Below, one piece after another: positions 17,306 to 25,841 of a stretch of 64,000 nucleotides of DNA (the stretch's first letter is position 1; each line of letters opens with the position of its first letter). The stretch spans positions 6,356-70,355 of the forward strand of contig JBAVEN010000085.1 in the NCBI GenBank assembly GCA_049587755.1, given 5' to 3'. Under the pieces are notes generated by a model. That model did not search any database. It was not told the DNA's origin and was given only the letters and a program-made list of their open reading frames with translations. The DNA is from Bog-375 sp049587755. Its GTDB lineage: Bacteria; Acidobacteriota; Terriglobia; Bryobacterales; Bryobacteraceae. Both the position numbers and the translations under genes were made by a program.

Positions 17306-19066
17306 ATGGCGGGAGATTCGCCGACGATTCGCTTCGGAGTCTTCGAACTCGACCTCCGTACCGGCGAATTGCGGAAGGCCGGCCGCAAGGTTCCAATCCA
17401 GGAGCAGCCTTTGTGCGTACTGGTTTCGCTTCTGGAACGGCCGGGCGAACTGGTGACGCGCGACGAATTGCGCCAGAAACTCTGGCAATCTGACACCTTC
17501 GTCGACTTCGACACGGGTCTGAACAAGGCGATCGGCAAGATTCGTGAGGCCCTGGCCGACTCCGCGGCATCGCCACGGTTCGTTGAGACCCTGCCGAAGC
17601 GCGGATACCGTTTCATTGCGCCGATTGAGAAGCTGGCTCCGGAGCGGAGCGCACCTCGAACTGAGCAGGAGCAGACCGGGGCGAAGACCGCGGAAAAGGC
17701 CCCGGCGATAGCCGTGCTTCCTTTCGTCAACATGAGCACGGACAAAGAGGACGCCTACTTCAGCGACGGCCTGTCGGAAGAAATCATCAACGCTCTTACC
17801 AAGCTGCCGGGCCTGCGGGTGATCGCCCGCACCTCCGCGTTCCGGTTTCGTGGCGAACAGGATCTGCGCAAAGTCGGCGAGGCATTACAAGTGGGTGCGG
17901 TACTGGAAGGCAGCGTGCGCAAGGCCGGAAACCGGCTCCGGATCACGGCTCAGCTCATCGATGTAGCCGACGATTCGCACATATGGTCGGAGCGCTATGA
18001 CCGCGAGATGACGGACGTGTTCGCCATTCAGGACGAAATCTCCGCGGCCATTGTGGACCAGCTCAAGGTGAGCCTCGGTGGCCCTCCAGCCGCCAAGCAC
18101 CCCACTCCGAAGCTCGCGGCCTACGAAGCGGTCCTGGAGGGCCGGCACCACTGGTACAGGTTCGCATCGGCGGACTTGACCAAGGCGCTCGAATGCTTCG
18201 AGAGAGCCGTGACCATCGATCCGGGTTATGCGGAGGCCCACGTCGGCCTCGCGCACTACTACGTCGTACTGGCTGGCTTGTCACTGGCCGAACCACGGAA
18301 GGTCCTGCCCAAGGCCAAAACCGCGGCTGAGCGAGCCATGGAGGCGGATCCAACCCTTGCGCACGCGCACTCGGCTCTGGCGCAGGTGGTCCTCTGGTCC
18401 GAGCACGCCTGGCCGGAAGCCCAGCGGCATTTCCGGCGCGCGCTGGCGCTGGCGCCGTCATTGGCTTTGGTTCACATCGCGTACGGGGCCTTGTATTTGC
18501 GTCCTTTGGGTCGCCTGCAGGAGGCCTTGGCGGAAATCGACCGCGCCCTCGAACACGACCCACTTTCGCCGCTCTTCCGCACCGAACAAGCCATAACGCT
18601 GCTCTATGAGAAAAGGTATGAAGAAGCCGCGGAATCCTGCCGGCGGGCGCTCGACATCGACTCGAGTTTTTTTATGGCATTGGACGGCATGGCCCTTGTG
18701 CGGGCTTACCAGCAGCGGTTCGAGGAAGCGCTCGCTCTCGCGAACCAGGCGGTTCAAACTCACGGGCGACGGTCCCGTCCGTTGACGCTACTGGGAATGG
18801 TGCACGCTCTGGCCGGCCATACCGGCGAAGCGCACCGCGTGTTGGACGAATTACTGGAGCTCGGCGGTCGAGGTTATGTGCCCGCAGGCAGGGTCGCGGG
18901 GATCTACGCCGCCCTGGGAGAGCGAGACGCTGCCTTTGAGCGGGCGGAGAAGGCCGTCGAGCAACGCGATCCCACGATCTTAGCGATTCGGAGCAGCCCG
19001 GTTTTCGATCCGCTCCGCTCCGGCCCGCGCTACACGGCGCTGCTGCGCCAGATGAACCTGGCATAA
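17306..19066 (+). CDS. Winged-helix regulator with TolB-like domain and TPRs
   Basis: 586 residues from ATG 17306 (MAGDSPTIRFGVFELDLRTG); ATG 17264 would add 14 residues. Residues 5-105 form a CadC/OmpR-type winged helix (RPGELVTRDELRQKLWQ; FVETLPKRGYRFI). Residues about 130-265 match the TolB N-terminal-like domain found in adenylate-cyclase/TPR proteins (IAVLPFVNMSTDKEDAYFSD, then VGAVLEGSVRKAGNRLRITA). The rest is TPR-like helices, including FERAVTIDPGYAEAHVGLAH. No transmembrane helix is evident, unlike CadC. It probably acts as a cytosolic one-component transcription regulator; signal unknown. Confidence 0.9.
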   Translation: MAGDSPTIRFGVFELDLRTGELRKAGRKVPIQEQPLCVLVSLLERPGELVTRDELRQKLWQSDTFVDFDTGLNKAIGKIREALADSAASPRFVETLPKRGYRFIAPIEKLAPERSAPRTEQEQTGAKTAEKAPAIAVLPFVNMSTDKEDAYFSDGLSEEIINALTKLPGLRVIARTSAFRFRGEQDLRKVGEALQVGAVLEGSVRKAGNRLRITAQLIDVADDSHIWSERYDREMTDVFAIQDEISAAIVDQLKVSLGGPPAAKHPTPKLAAYEAVLEGRHHWYRFASADLTKALECFERAVTIDPGYAEAHVGLAHYYVVLAGLSLAEPRKVLPKAKTAAERAMEADPTLAHAHSALAQVVLWSEHAWPEAQRHFRRALALAPSLALVHIAYGALYLRPLGRLQEALAEIDRALEHDPLSPLFRTEQAITLLYEKRYEEAAESCRRALDIDSSFFMALDGMALVRAYQQRFEEALALANQAVQTHGRRSRPLTLLGMVHALAGHTGEAHRVLDELLELGGRGYVPAGRVAGIYAALGERDAAFERAEKAVEQRDPTILAIRSSPVFDPLRSGPRYTALLRQMNLA

Positions 19067-19185
19067 ACCCCCTCGCGCCAGCGGCTTCGTTCACACGCGC
19101 TCGCAACCGCGAATCGAGTCCGAAAGGCAGCAGAGTTGCCAATCCTCCGAAGCAACCGTCTACGAACATGGCCCTGGGGCCGCGC

Positions 19186-19854
19186 CTACTTGAACCGCAG
19201 CGTGATTCGGTTCTCTTTGCCGCCGTAGCGGAGCTCCAGGTCTTTCATCTTCTGCTTCTCCATCGGGAAGCAGAGCAGGCCGGAGACTGGCTGGAGGGTT
19301 TTCTTCTGGGGGAGCATCTTCTGGTCGAGGGATTTTTCGAGCGGGTTATCCTGCTCATCGCTCGTGATGTGCACGGTGGCCTTATTGCTGTCGACCTCGT
19401 TCGAGCCACCGGTGCCCACGCCGACGCCGGTAGAAGGATACATGACCGGTCCGCCGACGGGCACGGGCATGCCGCCGTAAGTGGGTCCGGTATCAAGCCC
19501 GCGGCCCTGCTGGGTTCCCGTGGCGGGGGAGATCACCATGACGTTTTTGCCGGCCACCTGGCTGGCTTCGTAGGGCGGAGTGTGCTCGCCGTCTTGGTTG
19601 GTCCACAGCACGAAATCGTCGGGGTCCACGGCGATTTCCTTGCCGTACTTCGGCTCGACCCGGATCTCGGCGACGAAGAAGTGGCCCTCCAGGTCCGAAC
19701 CGACCAGTTGCTTGATGTCCTGGGGGTCGATATGCAGGGTTGCGGTCAGGATCAAGTCCTCGTTTTCGCCCTTGGCGGTCGCAACCGTCTTCTTGGGACC
19801 GGCCGTGAGCGCGAAAGTGGAAACCAGCAATGCGGCGAACAGACGAGTCGCCAT
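19186..19854 (-). CDS. Secreted protein of unknown function
   Basis: 222 residues from ATG 19854, giving the signal peptide MATRLFAALLVSTFALTAG; an upstream extension of six codons is unlikely. The mature chain begins with a beta-rich domain (EDLILTATLHIDPQDIKQLV, then GHFFVAEIRVEPKYGKEI), contains a Gly/Pro/Val-rich linker, and ends with GGKENRITLRFK. The first part reads like an immunoglobulin-like beta sandwich, but no family was recognised. Divergent from recA. Confidence 0.75.
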   Translation of the reverse strand: MATRLFAALLVSTFALTAGPKKTVATAKGENEDLILTATLHIDPQDIKQLVGSDLEGHFFVAEIRVEPKYGKEIAVDPDDFVLWTNQDGEHTPPYEASQVAGKNVMVISPATGTQQGRGLDTGPTYGGMPVPVGGPVMYPSTGVGVGTGGSNEVDSNKATVHITSDEQDNPLEKSLDQKMLPQKKTLQPVSGLLCFPMEKQKMKDLELRYGGKENRITLRFK

Positions 19855-19871
19855 GAGGCACCTCTGGTCCA

Positions 19872-19877
19872 ATTATA
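19872..19877 (-). promoter_or_regulatory. Candidate -10 box for the secreted-protein gene
   Basis: ATTATA on the plus strand is TATAAT on the minus strand, 18 bases before the start at 19854, implying a very short leader. No convincing -35 hexamer was found. Confidence 0.35.
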
Positions 19878-19978
19878 CGGCGCGGGAAAACTTCCGAGAG
19901 CCGGGGCTCGCCAGCGGCACTACCGTGTGTTGGGGCTGCTACAATGAGCATTCACCCCATCCAGGAGTATCATCCAAC

Positions 19979-21049
<1,071 letters not shown>

Positions 21050-21696
21050 CTGCGTAGGCCAAGAGCGCCCTCCGGGACTTCGTGATTGCCCTGGCGGGCG
21101 TGCGACATGAAAGTGGAGCAAACGCTGGTTTCGCTGGAGGCTGGTCTTTCGCCCCGTTCCGGGGCTTCCTGCATGAACCGTCTTCCCCAGGCTTGCGCCC
21201 GGGGCTATCCTCTTTCGCCCTTACAGGCTCAGCGCCGGCATGTGTCCTTGCGCGGCGGCATTCACCGCCATGAAGCCCGCCTGCGTCCCGCCGCGACGTT
21301 GCGCCGCTTTCTGCGGAATTGGCCGAAAGACGTTCCCGAACCACCGCCGGCCGAGGCGCGCGCGTCGGTACGGGCTTCAGGATCAGTGAGTGCTTTTTGG
21401 AGCCACGACCGTGAGGGAGTGCACATGGGCCGGCGGCCCTCCGAAAGGGATGAAAATCGGTTCAGCGGCGGTAGGCGGGACGTAACAACAGCAGAGGGCG
21501 TACAAGCCCGCGCGGCTTCCTGGTGGGGCAGGACGCCATGCTGCGCTGCGGTTGACAGCGGCAGCGCGGTCCGATTGGCAATCGGACCGCAGCTTACCAA
21601 GCTGCCCCACAAAGCTGCGCGCGCGATTTTCAACGAAGTGGTTGCTGGCTCCGTCTGGGAAGCGAAGTCCACGCGCCGCCGGAGGCCCAGCCTCCG
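21050..21696. other. Intergenic region between recA and its paralogue
   Basis: About 650 bases with no convincing gene. A plus-strand frame spans it, but its translation is Arg/Ala-rich without motifs, and its second half lies across the 234-bp repeat. Part 21090-21240 is filled with short imperfect GCTGG/CCGGGGC motifs but shows no clear hairpin with a T run. Confidence 0.5.
21400..21633 (-). repeat. 234-bp dispersed repeat with consecutive hairpins, copy 2 (inverted)
   Basis: Reverse complement of 10345-10578 with the same length and, by eye, over 90% identity. The 11-bp-arm hairpin and the GCAGCTT/AAGCTGC hairpin are perfectly kept; the other two have lost a few pairs by point changes, so this copy is somewhat decayed. 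It sits between recA and the RecA-like gene. Confidence 0.85.
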
Positions 21697-22452
21697 ATGA
21701 CCGAGCAGGAGCGGCAGCGTGCGATCCTTCTCAAGCTGACCGGGCTCGAAGGTGGAGCTCAGCGGCGTCCGCCAGGCATCATCCCAACCGGCCTCGCACC
21801 GCTCGACCGGGCGCTGGGCACGGGCGGCCTGCCGCTGGGAGCGATCTCGGAAATCTTTGGCTCGAGCGGGTCCGGCAAGACCACGCTGGCACTGCAAATG
21901 GTTCGCCGCGCGCAATCGAGCGGTGGCGCCGCCGCCTGGATCGACGTCGACCGCACATTCGATCCGGCCTACGCCGCAAGCTTGGGAGTGGCGCCGGACC
22001 GCCTGGTGGTGGTGATGCCGGAGTCGGCCGAGGAAGCGTTCGAGATGGCGGCCAGGCTGGCTGCTTCGCAAGCCGTAAGCCTGCTGATTGTGGACCCGGC
22101 AGCGGCGCTGGCTCCGGCGGTGGAATTGGACGCTGCGATTGGGACCAGCGGACCGGGACTGCACGGCCGGGTGCTCGCCTCCGGGCTGCAGAAGCTGGCT
22201 GTGTCCACCGCCAGGACCGGCGTGGCGCTGGTGTTTCTGAACCAGACGCGCTCGCGGATGGAAGCGGGTGCGGAAGCGGACACCAGCGCCGGCGGCGCTT
22301 CCCTGAAGCTCTACGCGGCGGTGCGCATCGCGCTGGAGCCGGCGGGAGCCGGGCTGGTGCGGTTTCGCGTCCTCAAGAATACGGCCGGCGAAGGGCATGG
22401 GCGGGGCGAGTTGCGGTGGATCCCCGGCGCCGGCTTCGCGGAAACCGCGTAA
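21697..22452 (+). CDS. Short RecA-like ATPase (RecA paralogue)
   Basis: 251 residues, about 100 fewer than RecA. It keeps the RecA core: PTGLAPLDRALGTGGLPLGA, Walker A GSSGSGKTT (55-63), a Walker B-like strand VSLLIVDPAAALAP, and VFLNQTRSRM with the ATP-sensing Gln. It differs at key points: the catalytic Glu (E97 in the neighbouring RecA) is Asp85 (IDVDRTFDP), loop L1 is changed to GTSGPGLHGRVL, loop L2 is shortened, and the RecA C-terminal domain is absent. Probably an ATP-binding accessory factor for recombination or SOS mutagenesis (ImuA-like is possible), but no dnaE2 or imuB is nearby. Function unproven. Confidence 0.8.
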   Translation: MTEQERQRAILLKLTGLEGGAQRRPPGIIPTGLAPLDRALGTGGLPLGAISEIFGSSGSGKTTLALQMVRRAQSSGGAAAWIDVDRTFDPAYAASLGVAPDRLVVVMPESAEEAFEMAARLAASQAVSLLIVDPAAALAPAVELDAAIGTSGPGLHGRVLASGLQKLAVSTARTGVALVFLNQTRSRMEAGAEADTSAGGASLKLYAAVRIALEPAGAGLVRFRVLKNTAGEGHGRGELRWIPGAGFAETA

Positions 22453-22519
22453 AACGGGGCTGCGAGCCCGAGCCCGTGAAAAAAACCGCGAAAAATTGGG
22501 GTTTTTTGCGCAATCGCTC

Positions 22520-22548
22520 TTTACATCCCCATGCCCTTCCCGTATGAT
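22520..22548 (+). promoter_or_regulatory. Sigma-70-type promoter of the HU gene
   Basis: TTTACA (22520-22525) and TATGAT (22543-22548) are separated by exactly 17 bases. Transcription would begin near 22555, giving a leader of about 130 bases. Confidence 0.65.
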
Positions 22549-22688
22549 TGTTATCGATTGAGGCCCGCGCTCCGGGGGAGCGGCGGGCCGTCGGTACAGT
22601 TCGAGGGAGTAATGTGGCGCTCGCCGGGCGCCGAAAGCATGGCGCACGGCACACCGAAAAACAAAGACGGGAGAATCAAAGGAGAAAT

Positions 22689-22991
22689 ATGGCGACGACA
22701 AGAATGACCCAGACGCAACTGGTGAAGGCGCTCGCCGCGCACGGTCAAGTCAGCAACAAGGTGGCGAAGGAGATCCTGGAAGGCCTGGCCACCACGGCAA
22801 TCAGCGAAGTGAAGAAGAACGGCGTTTTCGTGCTGCCCGGCGTCGGCCGGCTGGTGCGTGTGGATCGCAAGGCCCGCATGGGCCGCAACCCGGCGACCGG
22901 GGAAGCCATCAAGATTCCGGCCAAGAAGGTCGTGAAGTTCCGCGTGGCCAAGGCCGCCAAGGACGCCATCGTTCCGCCGAAGAAGAAATAG
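22689..22991 (+). CDS. HU-family DNA-binding protein
   Basis: 100 residues from ATG 22689, preceded by AAAGGAGAAAT; the frame is open 47 codons upstream, but that part overlaps the promoter. The HU/IHF fold is visible: helices MTQTQLVKALAAHGQVSNKV, then GVFVLPGVGRLVRVDRKARM and the DNA-binding arm GRNPATGEAIKIPAKKV, followed by the C-terminal helix. A basic KKK tail ends the protein. It bends and packs DNA as a dimer. It has its own promoter and a strong terminator, so it is a single-gene unit. Confidence 0.93.
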   Translation: MATTRMTQTQLVKALAAHGQVSNKVAKEILEGLATTAISEVKKNGVFVLPGVGRLVRVDRKARMGRNPATGEAIKIPAKKVVKFRVAKAAKDAIVPPKKK

Positions 22992-23015
22992 GCGGCGATT
23001 CCTGCCTGGGAAACC

Positions 23016-23053
23016 AAAACCCCGCTGGCTCGGTTAAGCCAGCGGGGTTTTTT
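23016..23053. terminator. Strong bidirectional rho-independent terminator
   Basis: AAAACCCCGCTGGCT and AGCCAGCGGGGTTTT form a 15-bp perfect stem with a six-base loop and a run of T. The A run on the left makes it work for the convergent tatA as well. Confidence 0.95.
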
Positions 23054-23117
23054 GTTGCGTGAATTCAAAAGCCGGTGGAGCGCCGCCCGAGCTTGCAGGC
23101 GGTTCCAGGAAGCCAAC

Positions 23118-23330
23118 TCACTTCTTCGCCTCGACTCTTTCCTGGTCCTTTTTTACGTCCGTTTCTTCGTCGCCCTTGAGGGCGGTCTTGAAGTTGCGAA
23201 TGCCTTCGCCCAATCCCTTGCCGAGTTCCCCGACCTTCTTGGTGCCGAACAGCAGCAGAGCAACCAAGGCGATCACCAGAACCTCGGGGAATCCGAGATT
23301 GAGCGGGCCCGCAGTCAAAAGTGGCTGCAT
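23118..23330 (-). CDS. tatA: Sec-independent protein translocase subunit TatA
   Basis: 70 residues, typical TatA size. A short N-terminal membrane helix (LGFPEVLVIALVALLLFG) is followed by the FG-TKKVGELGKGLGEGIRNF amphipathic helix and a charged tail. TatA oligomers form the path for folded proteins with twin-arginine signals. One likely client in the window is the iron-sulfur protein at 56763-57503, which starts with an SRRDLFK twin-arginine motif. tatB and tatC are not adjacent. Confidence 0.93.
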   Translation of the reverse strand: MQPLLTAGPLNLGFPEVLVIALVALLLFGTKKVGELGKGLGEGIRNFKTALKGDEETDVKKDQERVEAKK

Positions 23331-23422
23331 CTATGGCCTCCTTACGTCCCTCTCAATTGTAGCCGATTTGCGCGTACCGGACGCAGGCGTTGAGGCGTCG
23401 AGGACGGCGAGCGTTGCATTCG

Positions 23423-23641
23423 TCATTCCCGGATGGGAATCGACACCCGCTCGCGCAGGCCCGCTTGATCGACGGCACGGCCGATTCTGCGGAGGGAATC
23501 GACACGCCGTTGCGCGCGCTGACGCTCGTCGAGGAATTGCCTGACAGCCTGTTCGAACAGTTCATTTGGGCCTTGATAGAGGCCGCTGGCGAGTTCCTGC
23601 TCGACCTGCCTGTTCACGTCCGCCGGTAATGCGACGTCCAT
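23423..23641 (-). CDS. ParD-like antitoxin without adjacent toxin
   Basis: 72 residues. The N-terminus (MDVALPADVNRQVEQELASG) has the ribbon-helix-helix pattern of ParD/CopG-type antitoxins, followed by ELFEQAVRQFLDERQRAQRR. In complete systems the toxin gene overlaps or directly follows; here downstream on the same strand (23353-23420) there is no ParE/RelE or PIN-like frame, so the antitoxin is orphaned. Role now unknown. Confidence 0.65.
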   Translation of the reverse strand: MDVALPADVNRQVEQELASGLYQGPNELFEQAVRQFLDERQRAQRRVDSLRRIGRAVDQAGLRERVSIPIRE

Positions 23642-23952
23642 GGCCGTGTCCTTGCTCTATTTTACGCTTGCCGATCGACGAGGCGGTGGAGGCATTCTGC
23701 GAAGTTCAGACCGACCGCTCTGTCTCCGAGGACTACCACAGGCTGGGAGCGGGCGCTTGGCGTGGCCTGCGCAATTCCGCCAGTGCCAATTTCCGGCAGA
23801 ATCGCCCAAAAAAACAGAGGTTAAGTGCTTCGTTGCCGGTAAAAAGACTGGGCGATTCTGCCGGAAACCCACTTTCTCAGACGCGTACTCGGCCGCACCC
23901 GCTACGGAAAATGCGTCTGGCCCGTTTCGCCCGCATTATCGGCGGGCCGCCC
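23642..23952. other. Intergenic region carrying a 19-bp inverted repeat
   Basis: About 310 bases without a convincing gene between the orphan antitoxin and the serine protease stop. Plus-strand frames are open but show no family motif. The only clear structure is the inverted repeat at 23790-23867. Confidence 0.5.
23790..23867. repeat. 78-bp element bounded by perfect 19-bp inverted repeats
   Basis: TTTCCGGCAGAATCGCCCA (23790-23808) is exactly inverted at 23849-23867, with 40 bases between. Perfect 19-bp arms with such a short spacer suggest a miniature inverted-repeat element or the paired ends of a deleted insertion sequence. A poly-A run just inside the left arm could also let it act as a terminator. 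Confidence 0.7.
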
Positions 23953-25008
23953 TCATTCCGCAACCTGGAAATCGAGAATCCGGAACTCCACACGCTTTGT
24001 GAGTTCCCAGACACTTCTGTCGACGGAGCCGAAGAGTCGCTTCGCCAGCCCGCCGGGAATCTGGGGAGTGTAAGGAGTAAGAGTAGCTTTAGGGCTACCA
24101 AATGTCTGCCGGTCCACGTCAACGGGGTGCCCGTCGCCGTCCAGGAAGACGACGAGGAACTCCGCAAACACAACTGACTCGCGAAGCTGATTACGCAGTG
24201 AAAACGAGTACCTGCCGGTGTGGTAGCCCAGATCATCGCTTGTCCATTCGAACGCTCCCCCAGACAGAGCTTGGCTACTCGGTGCGCCCATGCCTCCCAG
24301 GATCGAGCGAGTCTGGGCCCCAGGCTTCTGCCGGGACAAGGGGAGCACACTCGTGGAGACGCCGGCGGAAAGCGCCATCAGATAAGATGACGGAATCGCT
24401 AGATTGAGGTTTTGTCCCTCGGTAAACGTGGCGGTTGCGACTCCGACGACCCGCCCGCCGCTGTCGAGAATCGGACCGCCGCTGCTACCGGGCGAGATCG
24501 GGGCGGTTATTTGGAGGAGCGTATCATTTCCGATCCGGCGAATGGCGCTTACAATCCCCTGCGAAAACGTCCCTTCAAGCCCCCGTGGATTCCCGACCGC
24601 ATACACCTCGTCGCCAACGGCGATTTTGCTGCTGTCGCCTATGGACAGGGATGGGGCCTTGAGCCCCTGTGCGACGACTACCGCCAGATCGTGCGCCTCG
24701 TCGATTGCGACCGTGCCTGCAATCTCATACTTCACACTCTTGTCCACGAGCTTGCAGTAGCCGCTCACCGCTCCAGCAACCACGTGGAGGTTCGTGACTA
24801 CAAGGCCATCCCGGAGGACAAAGCCACTCCCGAGCGATGTCGGTTGGCCGGTGCCGTCCTGCATTATAAGCATGGCAACGGAGGGAAACGTCTCCTGGGC
24901 GATCTGCCGGGGGGATCTGGGCTGGGATGAGCCGGGCTGCAGCGATTCCTGAGCGAACACGCTTGAAGCGGCGAGCGTGGCCAACACCCCGGCGAGGCAG
25001 CGATTCAT
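23953..25008 (-). CDS. Secreted trypsin-like serine protease (HtrA-type catalytic domain, no PDZ)
   Basis: 351 residues from ATG 25008, which has GAGGAG seven bases upstream; the first Met at 25038 is less likely. Signal peptide MNRCLAGVLATLAASSVFA. The catalytic triad is readable: His in LVVTNLHVVAG, Asp in DEAHDLAVVV and Ser in ISPGSSGGPIL, as in HtrA/DegP. No PDZ repeat follows; instead about 130 residues of unrecognised sequence end in a beta-rich domain (FSLRNQLRESVVFAEFLVVF). Probably periplasmic quality control or processing; substrate unknown. Confidence 0.9.
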   Translation of the reverse strand: MNRCLAGVLATLAASSVFAQESLQPGSSQPRSPRQIAQETFPSVAMLIMQDGTGQPTSLGSGFVLRDGLVVTNLHVVAGAVSGYCKLVDKSVKYEIAGTVAIDEAHDLAVVVAQGLKAPSLSIGDSSKIAVGDEVYAVGNPRGLEGTFSQGIVSAIRRIGNDTLLQITAPISPGSSGGPILDSGGRVVGVATATFTEGQNLNLAIPSSYLMALSAGVSTSVLPLSRQKPGAQTRSILGGMGAPSSQALSGGAFEWTSDDLGYHTGRYSFSLRNQLRESVVFAEFLVVFLDGDGHPVDVDRQTFGSPKATLTPYTPQIPGGLAKRLFGSVDRSVWELTKRVEFRILDFQVAE

Positions 25009-25272
25009 TATGGTCTCCTCCAAATCAGGCGAGGGCATCCGAACGAAACTCTCGAAAAGTGGACTGACGCACCTTTGCTCCCGAACAGATTACCGAAGCC
25101 CTCTCCCTGGACCGCCAGTCGCGCAGCGTAGAAGATTTTCGCCAGGGTGTTTCCGGCAGGGATGGGATCGCGGTGCAGGCCGCCGCTTCTCTTAGTGCGC
25201 GGCGCGGTGTCGGGCCCGGCGTTTAACAATCAATTTAGCGGGCCCGGGTCCACAACGCGCGGCAGCAGCGCA

Positions 25273-25584
25273 TCACGGCCCGAGCATCGCATGTACACCG
25301 TATGTCGCCATTAGCTCCTGAAAATACTTTCGCATGCCGACTGCCAATCCGTATGGAAGATGGGCATTGCGGATCACCTCCGCTTCCTGAGGAGCGGTTC
25401 GTGCGCCCTTGTCTAGCGTGCCAAGAAAGATGGCTTCAACATCGTCCAAGTACGCCAGCGCAAGCCGAACGCGCTCCTTCATGGACTGATGGTTGAATTT
25501 CCGGCCAAGACCCTCCAAAATGTCGCGTTCCTCTGCGACACGTGCCCGAAGCGCACGAACCGGTTCCTGTGATTCCGTATGCAT
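25273..25584 (-). CDS. Hypothetical protein
   Basis: 103 residues, helical and charged (VRALRARVAEERDILEGLGR, then ERVRLALAYLDDVEAIFLGT). No signal peptide or membrane segment and no recognised family. It is kept as a gene because it has a gene-like amino-acid make-up. The adjacent upstream 200 bases carry a decayed DUF433 antitoxin fragment on the same strand. Confidence 0.5.
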   Translation of the reverse strand: MHTESQEPVRALRARVAEERDILEGLGRKFNHQSMKERVRLALAYLDDVEAIFLGTLDKGARTAPQEAEVIRNAHLPYGLAVGMRKYFQELMATYGVHAMLGP

Positions 25585-25634
25585 ACCTAAAGTGTATCGG
25601 CTACTGGGCCTGTCAACAAGGCCAGCGCCAAGCC

Positions 25635-25784
25635 CTAGAGGGAAATGGGAGGCGCACCCTCTGCGAGCTTGCGCAGCAGCATCTCCACAGGTGTCCGCGT
25701 TCCGCGAATCACGGGCTTACCCTGCGTGACGCCTGGATTGATCTCGACGCGACCGCTCCTGGTCGGGTGATGCAGGGAACGAAC
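25635..25784 (-). pseudogene. DUF433-type antitoxin remnant
   Basis: Minus-strand translation gives RVEINPGVTQGKPVIRGTRT, then PVEMLLRKLAEGAPPISL and a stop. The GKPxIxGTR core with the following helix is the DUF433 signature, whose usual length is 70-80 residues. Here the reading frame opens directly after a stop without ATG or GTG, and the second helical half is missing. A truncated relic. Confidence 0.65.
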
Positions 25785-25841
25785 GAGCGCGTGCTATCCT
25801 CCGGCCGAACGGGCGCTGCGGGATAATACACGCAGGCCTTC

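Noticed and set aside
21086..21700. A 204-codon plus-strand open frame between recA and its paralogue, with a related frame at 10230-10553 (minus).
   Set aside because: The shared part is the translation of the 234-bp repeat; hairpins fill it, the rest is Arg/Ala-rich without motif, and such frames are common in high-GC DNA.
23566..23760. Plus-strand text RLPIDEAVEAFCEVQTDR in the gap after the orphan antitoxin.
   Set aside because: No family could be named and the frame has no plausible start; left unassigned.
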